Of a stretch of DNA of 5,912 nucleotides, positions 1 through 5,680 are shown in pieces (the first letter of the stretch is position 1; each line of letters opens with the position of its first letter). Origin of the DNA: Acidimicrobiales bacterium. GTDB lineage: Bacteria > Actinomycetota > Acidimicrobiia > Acidimicrobiales > RAAP-2. The DNA lies in assembly GCA_017883105.1 (NCBI GenBank), contig JADGOF010000156.1, positions 1 through 5,912 on the forward strand, in the 5' to 3' direction. Below the pieces are notes generated by a model. It did not search any database, was not told the DNA's origin, and saw only the letters and a list, made by a program, of their open reading frames with translations. A program made the position numbers and the translations under genes.

Positions 1-166
1 CGCCCGCCGAGGTGCCGGAGGAGGGGCTGACAGCAGTGACCGTCGGAGTCGCCGCAAAGGCGGGCCCAACCGCGACGACGGTCAGTCCCGTCGTGCCGAC
101 GAGTGCAGCAACCGCCGCCTTGGCAAACGTGGACCTGGCGAACAAACGCGAGCGGAAAAACTTCAT
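1..166 (-). CDS. Secreted IPT/TIG-domain protein, N-terminal fragment
   Basis: This is the first 55 codons of a gene that continues beyond the left edge. The start is ATG at 166-164; an in-frame TGA lies about nine codons upstream with no other start between. Residues 1-38 form a classic Sec signal peptide: a basic n-region (K2, R5, R7, R11, K16), a hydrophobic Ala/Val/Leu/Gly core at about 17-35, and an AFA signal peptidase I site at 36-38. The mature protein begins ATPTVTAVSPSSGTSAG. The pattern 'P-x-V-T-x-V-S-P-S-S-G-x-x-x-G' is the usual opening strand of IPT/TIG immunoglobulin-like repeats, seen in large secreted or surface proteins of actinobacteria and other bacteria. Function is unknown: adhesion, polysaccharide binding or an enzyme module further on are all possible. 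No strong Shine-Dalgarno is present, only a G-rich stretch. Export is well supported; the domain call rests on about 17 residues. Confidence 0.72.
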   Translation of the reverse strand, partial: MKFFRSRLFARSTFAKAAVAALVGTTGLTVVAVGPAFAATPTVTAVSPSSGTSAG

Positions 167-259
167 CGACCCAAACCCCCGGGGTTCATCTCATCAATCG
201 TCCAATGAGTGTCATTCGTCCCCGACCCCATCGAACGGTCCACCTGTGTAGACGATCCG

Positions 260-288
260 ACGGTAGGGGATCAGATCGCCAAAAGCAA
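260..288 (-). promoter_or_regulatory. Weak candidate promoter for the secreted-protein gene
   Basis: On the minus strand, TTGCTT (288-283) and TACCGT (265-260) are separated by 17 bases. The -10 element fits the loose TANNNT pattern common in actinobacteria; the -35 shares only TTG with consensus. Transcription would start near 253 and leave a leader of about 87 nt before the ATG at 166. The rest of the 167-333 spacer holds no convincing gene, and no strong terminator is visible after pntB. Confidence 0.2.
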
Positions 289-333
289 AGAGTTCCACGC
301 AGAGTGGTGAGTGCCCCACCGACGAGGAGTTTT

Positions 334-1734
334 TCAGGCGTCCTTCACCGCGGCCACCAACTTGGAAAGGGTGTCCTTGGCGTCCCCGAACAAGAGGGTG
401 GTCTTCTCGTCGAAGAGCAGCTCGTTGTCGATGCCCGCGAAGCCCGGTCGCATCGACCGCTTGAGGAACACGATGTGCTCCGCCTCGTCGGCGTTGATGA
501 TCGGCATCCCGTAGATCGGGCTTCCCGGCGTGTTCTTCGCCGCCGGGTTAACGGTGTCATTGGCCCCGATCACCAGGGCCACATCGGCGGTGGCCATCTC
601 CGGATTGGCCTCGTCCATCTCCTTCAGTTCATCGTAAGGGACGTTCGCCTCGGCCAACAGCACGTTCATGTGACCGGGCATGCGTCCGGCCACCGGGTGG
701 ATGGCGTAGAACACCTCGACGCCGCGCTCCATGAGGAGGTCGGCCAACTCCCGGGCAGTGTGTTGGGCCTGGGCCACGGCCAGGCCGTACCCCGGGATGA
801 TCACCACCTTGCGGGCATAGGCCAAGAGCACCCCGATGTCCTCGGGCGTACCGGCTTTCACCGGCCGGGTCTCCCCTAAGCCGTCCGCACCACCGGTAGC
901 GGTGACCACCGAACCGAACGCGCTGAAAAGCACGTTGGCCAGCGACCGGCCCATCGCCTTGCTCATCATCCGGGTGAGGAGCATCCCCGACGCACCAACC
1001 AGGGTGCCGGCGATGATCAACAGGTTGTTGTTCAGCGTGAAACCCGAAGCGGCAACCGCGAGTCCGGTGAACGAGTTGAGTAGCGAGATGAGCACCGGGA
1101 CATCGGCACCGCCGATGGGCAGCACGAAGATCACACCCAGCACCAGCGACAGCACAGCGGTCGCCACCAACAGCGGGACGCTTCCGGTGACGAGTGTGCC
1201 GATGGCCAGCGCCACGATGGCCACCGCGAACACGGCGTTGATCACCTGCTGTGCGGGATAGGTGATCGGACGCCCGGTCATCAACTCCTGCAGCTTGGCG
1301 AAGGCGATGGCGCTCCCTGAGAACGACACGCAGCCGACCAGCACACCGAACAACACCTCGGCGATCCGGTACACCGCCGGCTTGCCCGGCGCGGCAATGA
1401 GGAATACCACGATGGAGACGAGCGCAGCCGCGCCACCGCCCACGCCGTTGAAGATGGCCACCATCTGGGGCATTGCGGTCATCTTCACTCTGCGGGCCGC
1501 CGGCACCGCGATGACCGCGCCGACCAGCATGGCCACCAAGGTCAGCACCAGATTCAGCGTGTGGGCACGAACCTCCGGGTTCAAGAAGGTGAAGGCCACG
1601 GCCACTGCCGCCGCCGCCGCGCCGAGGAGATTGCCGTTGCGGGCCTGCTTGGGCGAGCTCAGACCCTTGAGGGCGAGGATGAAGCCGATGGCGGCGAGGA
1701 GATAGACCAGATCGATCCACGTCTGGAGCGTCAC
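334..1734 (-). CDS. pntB: NAD(P) transhydrogenase subunit beta (PntB)
   Basis: This is the beta subunit of the proton-translocating transhydrogenase, an inner-membrane complex that transfers hydride between NAD(H) and NADP(H) coupled to proton movement. It has 466 residues, close to the E. coli length (about 462). Residues 4 to about 256 hold roughly nine hydrophobic helices (domain II), for example 8-24, 34-51, 60-78, 91-113, 165-184, 188-208 and 238-255. Residues from about 290 to the end form the soluble NADP(H)-binding domain III, with the signature GYGLAVAQAQ at 315-324, the HPVAGRMPGHMNVLLAEA region at 346-363, and the GANDTVNPAA and KRSMRPGFAG motifs at 390-399 and 425-434. The membrane His known in E. 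coli (His91) corresponds to N96 here. The GTG start overlaps the pntAB stop as GTGA, with only a weak GGCGG upstream, so translation is probably coupled to pntAB. It ends with TGA. It is the last gene of the operon. Confidence 0.97.
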   Translation of the reverse strand: MTLQTWIDLVYLLAAIGFILALKGLSSPKQARNGNLLGAAAAAVAVAFTFLNPEVRAHTLNLVLTLVAMLVGAVIAVPAARRVKMTAMPQMVAIFNGVGGGAAALVSIVVFLIAAPGKPAVYRIAEVLFGVLVGCVSFSGSAIAFAKLQELMTGRPITYPAQQVINAVFAVAIVALAIGTLVTGSVPLLVATAVLSLVLGVIFVLPIGGADVPVLISLLNSFTGLAVAASGFTLNNNLLIIAGTLVGASGMLLTRMMSKAMGRSLANVLFSAFGSVVTATGGADGLGETRPVKAGTPEDIGVLLAYARKVVIIPGYGLAVAQAQHTARELADLLMERGVEVFYAIHPVAGRMPGHMNVLLAEANVPYDELKEMDEANPEMATADVALVIGANDTVNPAAKNTPGSPIYGMPIINADEAEHIVFLKRSMRPGFAGIDNELLFDEKTTLLFGDAKDTLSKLVAAVKDA

Positions 1735-2069
1735 TTGGCACCGCCGGTCGCGTCATCGCCGACGCCGGCCTTCGGGACACGCTCCGCGGGCTTGGCCTTG
1801 AACATCTCCAACATGCGGTCGGTGACGACGAAGCCGCCGACGATGTTCAGTGTGGCCAGGATCACCGCGAGGAATGCCAAAGTGATCTGCACCGCACCAT
1901 GGGCACTTCCCATGACGAGGATGGTCCCCACCAACACGATGCCGTGGATGGCATTGCTCCCTGACATGAGCGGCGTGTGCAAGATGCTGGGCACCCGGCC
2001 GATGACCTCGTTGCCCACGAACGCGGCCAGTACGAAGATCGTCAGGAATTCGAGAATTCCGGTACTCAT
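1731..2069 (-). CDS. pntAB: NAD(P) transhydrogenase subunit alpha-2 (PntAB), membrane part
   Basis: This small membrane subunit (112 residues) matches the part of domain II that is fused to the C-terminus of PntA in E. coli but is a separate gene in Rhodospirillum rubrum, Thermus and mycobacteria. Three hydrophobic helices are visible at about 5-22, 41-57 and 63-84, followed by a polar tail. Family hallmarks include VGNEVIGRVPSILHTPLMSGSNAIHG (residues 18-43, all present) and the GGFVVTDRML end of the last helix at 78-87. His42 sits where the three-subunit enzymes carry their candidate proton-channel histidine. The ATG start (2069-2067) overlaps the pntAA stop as ATGA and is preceded by a perfect AAGGAG, so it can be both coupled and independently initiated. 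Its stop overlaps the GTG of pntB. The identification is secure. Confidence 0.96.
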   Translation of the reverse strand: MSTGILEFLTIFVLAAFVGNEVIGRVPSILHTPLMSGSNAIHGIVLVGTILVMGSAHGAVQITLAFLAVILATLNIVGGFVVTDRMLEMFKAKPAERVPKAGVGDDATGGAK

Positions 2070-3283
2070 GATCCCGTCTCCTTCGATTGTGTGCCGGCGT
2101 CGGGTGTCGCCGCGTCCCCTGGTGGTGTCACGGACGGTCTCGTGGCGGTTGGCATGCTAAGTCCCAGCGCCTCTGCTGTCGGACCATGCACCACCGTCCC
2201 GGCGCGCACCACGCACGTCCCGGCCACAATCTCGTCATCGAAGTCGGGCGACAGTTCCCCGTCCTTCACCAGTAGGTCCAAAAAGTTGGCGATGTTCCGC
2301 GCGTAGAGAAAGCTGGCGTGGGTCGGCATGGAAGCGGGGGGATTGGTCAGCCCGACCACGGTGACGCCGTGGGCCACCACGTCTTCGCCGGGCACCGACA
2401 ACTCGCAGTTCCCACCGGAGTCGGCAGCCATGTCAACGATGACCGCTCCTTCCGACATTCCCTCCACCATCGCCGCGGTCACCAACACCGGTGCCCTGCG
2501 TCCAGGGATCTGCGCGGTGGTGATCACCACGTCGGAAGCCGCCACTTCGGCAGCCAACAATTCCTGCTGCTTGGCCAGGTACTCCGCCGACTGTTCCTTG
2601 GCATACCCACCCGCCCCGTCCTGGGTCTCGAGATCCAGTTCGACGAACTTTGCCCCGAGGCTCTGCACTTCTTCTTTCGCTGCGGCCCGCACGTCATAGG
2701 CCCGTACGACCGCTCCGAGGCGTCGGGCGGTGGCAATGGCCTGGAGCCCGGCCACGCCGGCTCCCATCACCAGGACCTTGGCCGGCGGCACGGTGCCGGC
2801 CGCGGTCATGAACATCGGGAAGAACTTGGCCAGATGCTCGGCCGCGGACAGGCCGGCGCGATAACCGGCCACCGTGGCTTGCGAGGACAGCGCGTCCATC
2901 GACTGTGCCCGGCTGATCCTCGGCAGCAGGTCGAGGCTGTAGACCGTCGCTCCGATCCCGGCCAGAGCCTTGACCGTGTCGGACGCGGCAACCGGCTGGA
3001 GAAAACTGACCAGCGAGACTCCCTTCGGGAGGGCCGCGACTTCTTCGGTGGATGGAGGCTGCACCCGGGCAGAGATGGAGGCGCCACTCAATGCGGTCGC
3101 AGCATCGGGCACAACCGTGGCACCGGCCTTGTGGTACTCCTCGTCCGAGAAACGGGCCGCGGCGCCGGCTCCCGACTCCACGACGACCTCGATTCCAGAC
3201 TTGGCCAGCTTGGCTGCCACCTCCGGGACGATCGCTACTCGATCCTCTCCGGCACGCGACTCTTTGACGACAGCGAGTTTCAC
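2066..3283 (-). CDS. pntAA: NAD(P) transhydrogenase subunit alpha-1 (PntAA), NAD-binding
   Basis: This peripheral domain I subunit binds NAD(H) on the cytoplasmic face and passes hydride to NADP in PntB. It has 405 residues, with the alanine dehydrogenase/PNT fold. The N-terminal part opens with MKLAVVKE and the conserved GEDRVAIVP at 12-20. The RAQSMDALSSQATVAGY segment (125-141) holds the conserved Arg, Asp and Ser that contact the nicotinamide. The Rossmann motif GAGVAGLQA is at 174-182, followed by an acidic strand end (YD at 196-197). The flexible loop GGYAKEQS is at 225-232, and VIVDMAADSGGNCE and GLTNPPASMPTHAS lie at 281-294 and 311-324. The last 40 or so residues are a Pro/Thr/Ala-rich linker ending before the separate membrane subunit. 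The start is GTG at 3283-3281. No Shine-Dalgarno precedes it, but a promoter-like -10 lies about 7 bases upstream, which suggests leaderless translation. It is the first gene of the pnt operon. Confidence 0.97.
   Translation of the reverse strand: MKLAVVKESRAGEDRVAIVPEVAAKLAKSGIEVVVESGAGAAARFSDEEYHKAGATVVPDAATALSGASISARVQPPSTEEVAALPKGVSLVSFLQPVAASDTVKALAGIGATVYSLDLLPRISRAQSMDALSSQATVAGYRAGLSAAEHLAKFFPMFMTAAGTVPPAKVLVMGAGVAGLQAIATARRLGAVVRAYDVRAAAKEEVQSLGAKFVELDLETQDGAGGYAKEQSAEYLAKQQELLAAEVAASDVVITTAQIPGRRAPVLVTAAMVEGMSEGAVIVDMAADSGGNCELSVPGEDVVAHGVTVVGLTNPPASMPTHASFLYARNIANFLDLLVKDGELSPDFDDEIVAGTCVVRAGTVVHGPTAEALGLSMPTATRPSVTPPGDAATPDAGTQSKETGS
2078..2083 (-). promoter_or_regulatory. Ribosome binding site of pntAB
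   Basis: A perfect AAGGAG lies on the minus strand 8 bases before the pntAB ATG, inside the last codons of pntAA. It fixes the pntAB start. It also means the small membrane subunit can be initiated at its own site as well as by read-over from pntAA. Confidence 0.75.
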
Positions 3284-3290
3284 GGCAAGA

Positions 3291-3320
3291 GGTATACAGG
3301 TAAACCAGTGGCACTGACCA
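3291..3320 (-). promoter_or_regulatory. Candidate leaderless promoter of the pnt operon
   Basis: On the minus strand, TGGTCA (3320-3315, four of six to TTGACA) and TATACC (3296-3291, four of six to TATAAT) are 18 bases apart. A start 6-8 bases past the -10 falls on the pntAA GTG or one base before it. Together with the missing Shine-Dalgarno, this points to a leaderless transcript, a common arrangement in actinobacteria. A perfect dyad, CAGTG-G-CACTG at 3306-3316, sits in the spacer and touches the -35, so it could be an operator. This is read by eye and has not been tested. Confidence 0.42.
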
Positions 3321-3338
3321 CTTACTTCGCCTTGTCAC

Positions 3339-3360
3339 CAGGTGGGAGGCTTTTCACCTG
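3339..3360. other. Inverted repeat CAGGTG/CACCTG upstream of pnt promoter
   Basis: A 6-bp perfect inverted repeat, CAGGTG (3339-3344) and CACCTG (3355-3360), with a 10-base spacer lies just upstream of the candidate pnt -35. It could form a small hairpin or be a regulator site. Read on the minus strand no T-run follows it, so a terminator role is unlikely. Confidence 0.25.
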
Positions 3361-3399
3361 CCGGGGTCGGGGACTTCCGCCTCCAGCCCGGGGTCGGGG
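3361..3399. repeat. Short direct repeat, CCGGGGTCGGGG x2
   Basis: The 12-mer CCGGGGTCGGGG occurs at 3361-3372 and again at 3388-3399, so its period is 27 bases (15-base spacer). It lies in the 199-bp gap between the EAL gene stop and the pntAA start. Runs of G on the plus strand (four GGGG tracts in all) could also allow a four-stranded G structure. I recognise no known site. Confidence 0.5.
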
Positions 3400-3460
3400 C
3401 GATCCGGCTCCGTCGAAGGCCAGTGTGCCGTGAGATGCGGGCTCGCACCCCGTCGGATTC

Positions 3461-3475
3461 GGCGCCGAAGCGACC
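3461..3475 (-). terminator. Weak hairpin after the EAL gene
   Basis: On the minus strand, GGTCGCTTCGGCGCC can fold as GG-(U bulge)-CGC with a UUCG loop and GCG-CC, starting 8 bases after the EAL gene's stop. UUCG loops are unusually stable. No U-run follows, so this would be at best a non-canonical terminator of the kind often reported in high-GC actinobacteria. The same stretch overlaps the DNA palindrome TTCGGCGCCGAA (3458-3469). Confidence 0.25.
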
Positions 3476-3482
3476 CGACCGA

Positions 3483-4625
3483 TCAGAGCGCCTCTTGGTC
3501 GATCGGGTTGATGGCCAGGCGGGAACCGAACGGGTCGTTCAGCGCTTCGACCGGCCCGCTCTCCTCGACGGGCTCGATCGGTTCGCCGGTGATGTCGGAG
3601 GCGGACAGTACACCGTCCGGCTCATCTTCGATCGGAGGCGGACCGACGTGGTCCGAGATGTCCGGTCTGCCTCGGGGGTCGGGCTCGCCTGTGATCGCCG
3701 CGGCCTCCACCGGCGCACTTTCGGACCCCATCGGTGGACCATCTCCGACTTCAGGAGCCGGGACCTCGGAGGTCTCGACGGCGCACCCCACCGGTCCTTC
3801 ATGGGGTTGCACGAGAGTTCCGATGTGGGTCCGGGAGAACCGCGGTGTGTCCGCGCCCGCGGCGAACACCGCCGCATGATCCCTGGACATGGGTCTGGCG
3901 AAGAAGAACCCTTGGGCGGCATCGGCATTGAATCTCCGTACAATCTCCACCTGAGCCGCTGTTTCAACGCACTCGGCGATGGCGGACATCCCCAGCGAAT
4001 GGGCCATGTGGATGACCTTCTCCACCACCAGCCGGTTGATGCCCTGATTGGTTTCGAGGCCGGCGATGAAGGAACCGTCGATCTTCACCGTGCTGATCGA
4101 GTGGTGGCGGAACGGCTCGAACGACGACCAGTTGGTACCGACGTTGTCCACCGATAGTTGAACGCCCATTTCGGACAAGGTCCTCAGGTCAGCGGAGGCC
4201 GACGGGTCGACCACTGCGTCCTCGGTCACCTCCAACGTCAGCTGGCCGGCCCGGAACCTCGACTCCTCGAGAGCGCTGACCACCGCCTTGGAAACCTCGC
4301 CGCGACGTAGCTGATTGATCGTACAGTTAACACCCAACTGGATACTCGGCAACCACCGGCGGGCCTGTTCGCACGCCTCCATCAACACCCACCGGGTCAA
4401 CGGCCCGATGTCCCCGCTGGCTTCGACTTCGGGAATCAGGTGAGTGGGCGAGATGAGTCCTCGCTCGGGATGTTGCCAACGAACCAGGGCTTCCATGCCC
4501 AACAGCCGCCCCGACGAGAGGTCGACCACCGGCAGATACTCGAGGTAGGGCGCGCCGAGCAGCGTGAAGGTCGGCTTGACGTGGGTCAGCATGGACCGAC
4601 CAGCGTGAGGTCCGGAGTTTCCCAT
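3483..4625 (-). CDS. Stand-alone EAL-domain protein with altered active-site loop
   Basis: A cyclic-di-GMP phosphodiesterase-family (EAL) protein of 380 residues. The EAL domain spans about 28-258. Visible landmarks are MEALVRW (E45), VNCTINQL (N100), LEVTE (E132, E135), VKIDGSF (K181), AECVET (E218) and AQGFFFARP (Q238). The usual DDFGTGYSS loop reads DNVGTNWSS (160-168), so the second metal-binding Asp is Asn161 and the flanking Phe, Gly and Tyr are changed. It may be a weak enzyme or a c-di-GMP sensor or effector. There is no GGDEF, PAS, REC or membrane segment. Residues 260-380 form an acidic, Pro-rich, probably disordered tail in which ITGEP appears twice (311-315, 345-349). The ATG at 4625 is the furthest upstream start: an in-frame TGA lies three codons before it. 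Met12 (4592-4590) is an alternative. The best upstream Shine-Dalgarno serves a different frame, so the N-terminus is uncertain. The gene lies between the SDR and the pnt operon with no clear link to either. Confidence 0.85.
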   Translation of the reverse strand: MGNSGPHAGRSMLTHVKPTFTLLGAPYLEYLPVVDLSSGRLLGMEALVRWQHPERGLISPTHLIPEVEASGDIGPLTRWVLMEACEQARRWLPSIQLGVNCTINQLRRGEVSKAVVSALEESRFRAGQLTLEVTEDAVVDPSASADLRTLSEMGVQLSVDNVGTNWSSFEPFRHHSISTVKIDGSFIAGLETNQGINRLVVEKVIHMAHSLGMSAIAECVETAAQVEIVRRFNADAAQGFFFARPMSRDHAAVFAAGADTPRFSRTHIGTLVQPHEGPVGCAVETSEVPAPEVGDGPPMGSESAPVEAAAITGEPDPRGRPDISDHVGPPPIEDEPDGVLSASDITGEPIEPVEESGPVEALNDPFGSRLAINPIDQEAL

Positions 4626-4726
4626 CCACCCCGGTCAGGAGCGGTCGGCAGTTGGAGAGCCACATGTTCAACATCGACCTTCTCCGACCAGCACTTGAGC
4701 GGTTTCGCAGTCTGGGCGATCGCCAT
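4586..4726 (-). CDS. Possible small ORF (46 aa) overlapping the EAL gene start
   Basis: An open frame of 46 codons begins ATG (4726-4724; a GTG lies two codons further up) and ends TGA at 4588-4586, overlapping the first 40 bases of the EAL gene. The product begins MAIAQTAKPLKCWSEKVDVE and ends TPDLTLVGPC. Its composition is protein-like rather than the Arg-rich pattern of typical shadow frames, and it fills most of the gap between the SDR stop and the EAL gene. I do not recognise it. It has no clear Shine-Dalgarno. It could be a leader peptide coupled to the EAL gene, a displaced N-terminal piece of the EAL protein after a frameshift, or chance. Confidence 0.2.
   Translation of the reverse strand: MAIAQTAKPLKCWSEKVDVEHVALQLPTAPDRGGWETPDLTLVGPC
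4678..4685 (-). promoter_or_regulatory. Strong Shine-Dalgarno in a frame that does not match the EAL gene
   Basis: GGAGAAGG on the minus strand lies ideally (GGAG plus 7 bases) before an ATG at 4674-4672. That ATG opens a frame different from the EAL frame and different from the 46-codon ORF. Downstream the frame quickly becomes Arg/Gly-rich, like a shadow. Either the signal is fortuitous, or the true EAL start is here and one base has been lost or gained before 4625. Confidence 0.35.
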
Positions 4727-4731
4727 CTTCA

Positions 4732-4747
4732 CGCCCGTACCCGGGCG
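4732..4747. other. Perfect GC hairpin between SDR and EAL genes
   Basis: CGCCCG (4732-4737), a TACC loop, then CGGGCG (4742-4747) form a 6-bp all-GC stem. A competing pairing joins GGGCGC (4743-4748) with GCGCCC (4764-4769). Both lie 25-65 bases after the SDR stop on the minus strand. No U-run follows either. They could weakly terminate or pause transcription, or protect the SDR message end. Confidence 0.3.
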
Positions 4748-4795
4748 CAGGGAACTTCATCCGGCGCCCCTGGGTCGCCAGCGTGATCAATGTCT

Positions 4796-5632
4796 CTAAC
4801 TGGGGTTCTTTCCGGTCGCGTGTTCAACGGCCGTCAGGAATGCTGGCCGCTCCCCTCCCCCGTGTGCCACCAGATTGGCCCCGGTGACGTAACCGGCGAG
4901 CGGTGACGCCATGAACAGGCACAGACCGGCGACGTCCTCAGGGGTGCCAAACCGGCCGAGAGGCACCGTGGCGGCCACCTCTGCCATGCCCTCCGGTCCC
5001 CCGTAGTGGTCCTCGGCCGCCTCGGTGGCCACCAACCCCGCGCTGACGCAGTTGACCCGTACCCGGGGAGCCCACTCGATGGCCAACGACTGGGTCAGAT
5101 TGATCAGCCCGGCTTTGGCCGCTCCGTAGGCCGCAGTGCCCGGTGACGGGCGGAGACCGCTGACCGATGCGATGTTGACGATCGAACCGCCATCGGGCTG
5201 GTTCTGCATCACCGCGTTGGCCGCCTGGGCGCAGTACAGAGGAGCCAGCAGATTGAGCGTCACGATCGAGGCGGAGAATCGGGGAGATGCCACCGCGGCA
5301 TCAGCCTGCGGGGATCCCCCGGCGTTGTTGACCAAGGTGTCGAGCCGTCCGAATCGTTCCACCGTGGCCGAGACGACCGACGCTGCCTGGTGGGCATCCC
5401 GGAGATCGGCGGTGACGAAGACTGCATGCCGGCGGGCCCCCGTGGCATCCACCGCGGAGGGAAGTTGGTCGGTGCCGACCTCGGTCCGACCGCACACCGC
5501 GACCTCGGCTCCCGCGGCAAGGAACGCCTCGGTGATACCCCGGCCGATTCCTCTGGCTCCCCCGGTCACCACCACCACTCGTCCCGCGAAGTCGAACGCT
5601 CCCGATGGGCGAGCAAAATCGAATGTGGCCAC
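4796..5632 (-). CDS. Short-chain dehydrogenase/reductase (SDR) family oxidoreductase
   Basis: A classical SDR of 278 residues, probably a soluble NAD(P)-dependent alcohol/ketone oxidoreductase acting on a lipid, steroid or acyl-CoA intermediate. Residues 1-16 are a short extension before the fold. The cofactor motif TGGARGIG is at 23-30, with CGRTE at the end of the second strand (47-51). DLR at 76-78 is the adenine-contact acidic site, and NNAG is at 102-105. The catalytic set is N127, S156, Y169 and K173 (YGAAK). The usual PG motif after the sixth strand reads AG (SAGLVATE, 197-204), and GYVTGANLVAHGGG (247-260) closes the fold. The GTG start at 5632-5630 has an excellent GGGAGG five bases upstream. 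It is transcribed away from the EchA20-like gene, an arrangement I recall for SDR genes beside mycobacterial echA20. This supports a role in steroid or lipid breakdown, but the substrate cannot be read from the sequence. Confidence 0.93.
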   Translation of the reverse strand: MATFDFARPSGAFDFAGRVVVVTGGARGIGRGITEAFLAAGAEVAVCGRTEVGTDQLPSAVDATGARRHAVFVTADLRDAHQAASVVSATVERFGRLDTLVNNAGGSPQADAAVASPRFSASIVTLNLLAPLYCAQAANAVMQNQPDGGSIVNIASVSGLRPSPGTAAYGAAKAGLINLTQSLAIEWAPRVRVNCVSAGLVATEAAEDHYGGPEGMAEVAATVPLGRFGTPEDVAGLCLFMASPLAGYVTGANLVAHGGGERPAFLTAVEHATGKNPS

Positions 5633-5637
5633 TGCTG

Positions 5638-5643
5638 CCTCCC
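5638..5643 (-). promoter_or_regulatory. Ribosome binding site of the SDR gene
   Basis: GGGAGG on the minus strand ends five bases before the GTG start. This supports GTG 5632 as the true start. Confidence 0.7.
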
Positions 5644-5648
5644 GGTCT

Positions 5649-5678
5649 CTGACTGGTACTGTCCTGACGCTGTATCAG
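5649..5678 (+). promoter_or_regulatory. Weak candidate promoter for the EchA20-like gene
   Basis: CTGACT (5649-5654) and TATCAG (5673-5678) are 18 bases apart on the plus strand, each four of six to consensus. A start near 5685 would give a leader of about 90 nt. An inverted repeat at 5681-5695 would then sit on the start site. No comparably good pair was found for the SDR on the other strand. Confidence 0.2.
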
Positions 5679-5680
5679 AT

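Noticed and set aside
254..272. GATCC...GGATC inverted repeat in the left spacer
   Set aside because: Five-base arms with a 9-base gap in a short spacer; expected by chance and overlapping the weak promoter call.
305..322. Hairpin GGTG..CACC after pntB as a terminator
   Set aside because: Only 4 bp, no T-run, and several equally weak alternative pairings.
103..879. A 258-codon plus-strand frame crossing the spacer and the 3' end of pntB
   Set aside because: It is Arg/His/Gly-rich, antisense to two better-supported coding regions, and shows no domain.
836..1705. Two adjoining plus-strand open frames of 141 and 147 codons opposite pntB
   Set aside because: They lie antisense to strongly conserved pntB; their Thr/Ala/Pro-rich, low-complexity translations are what the opposite strand of a GC-biased gene gives.
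334..3283. Alanine dehydrogenase rather than transhydrogenase for the first gene
   Set aside because: The fold is shared, but the adjoining pntAB and pntB with 4-base overlaps, plus the GGYAKEQS loop, identify it as PntAA.
2318..3433. A 371-codon plus-strand frame opposite pntAA
   Set aside because: It is antisense to a secure gene; its Gly/His/Arg-rich composition is typical of a shadow frame.
3342..4157. A 271-codon plus-strand frame opposite the EAL gene
   Set aside because: Arg/Gly-rich with no motif; the minus-strand EAL motifs explain the region.
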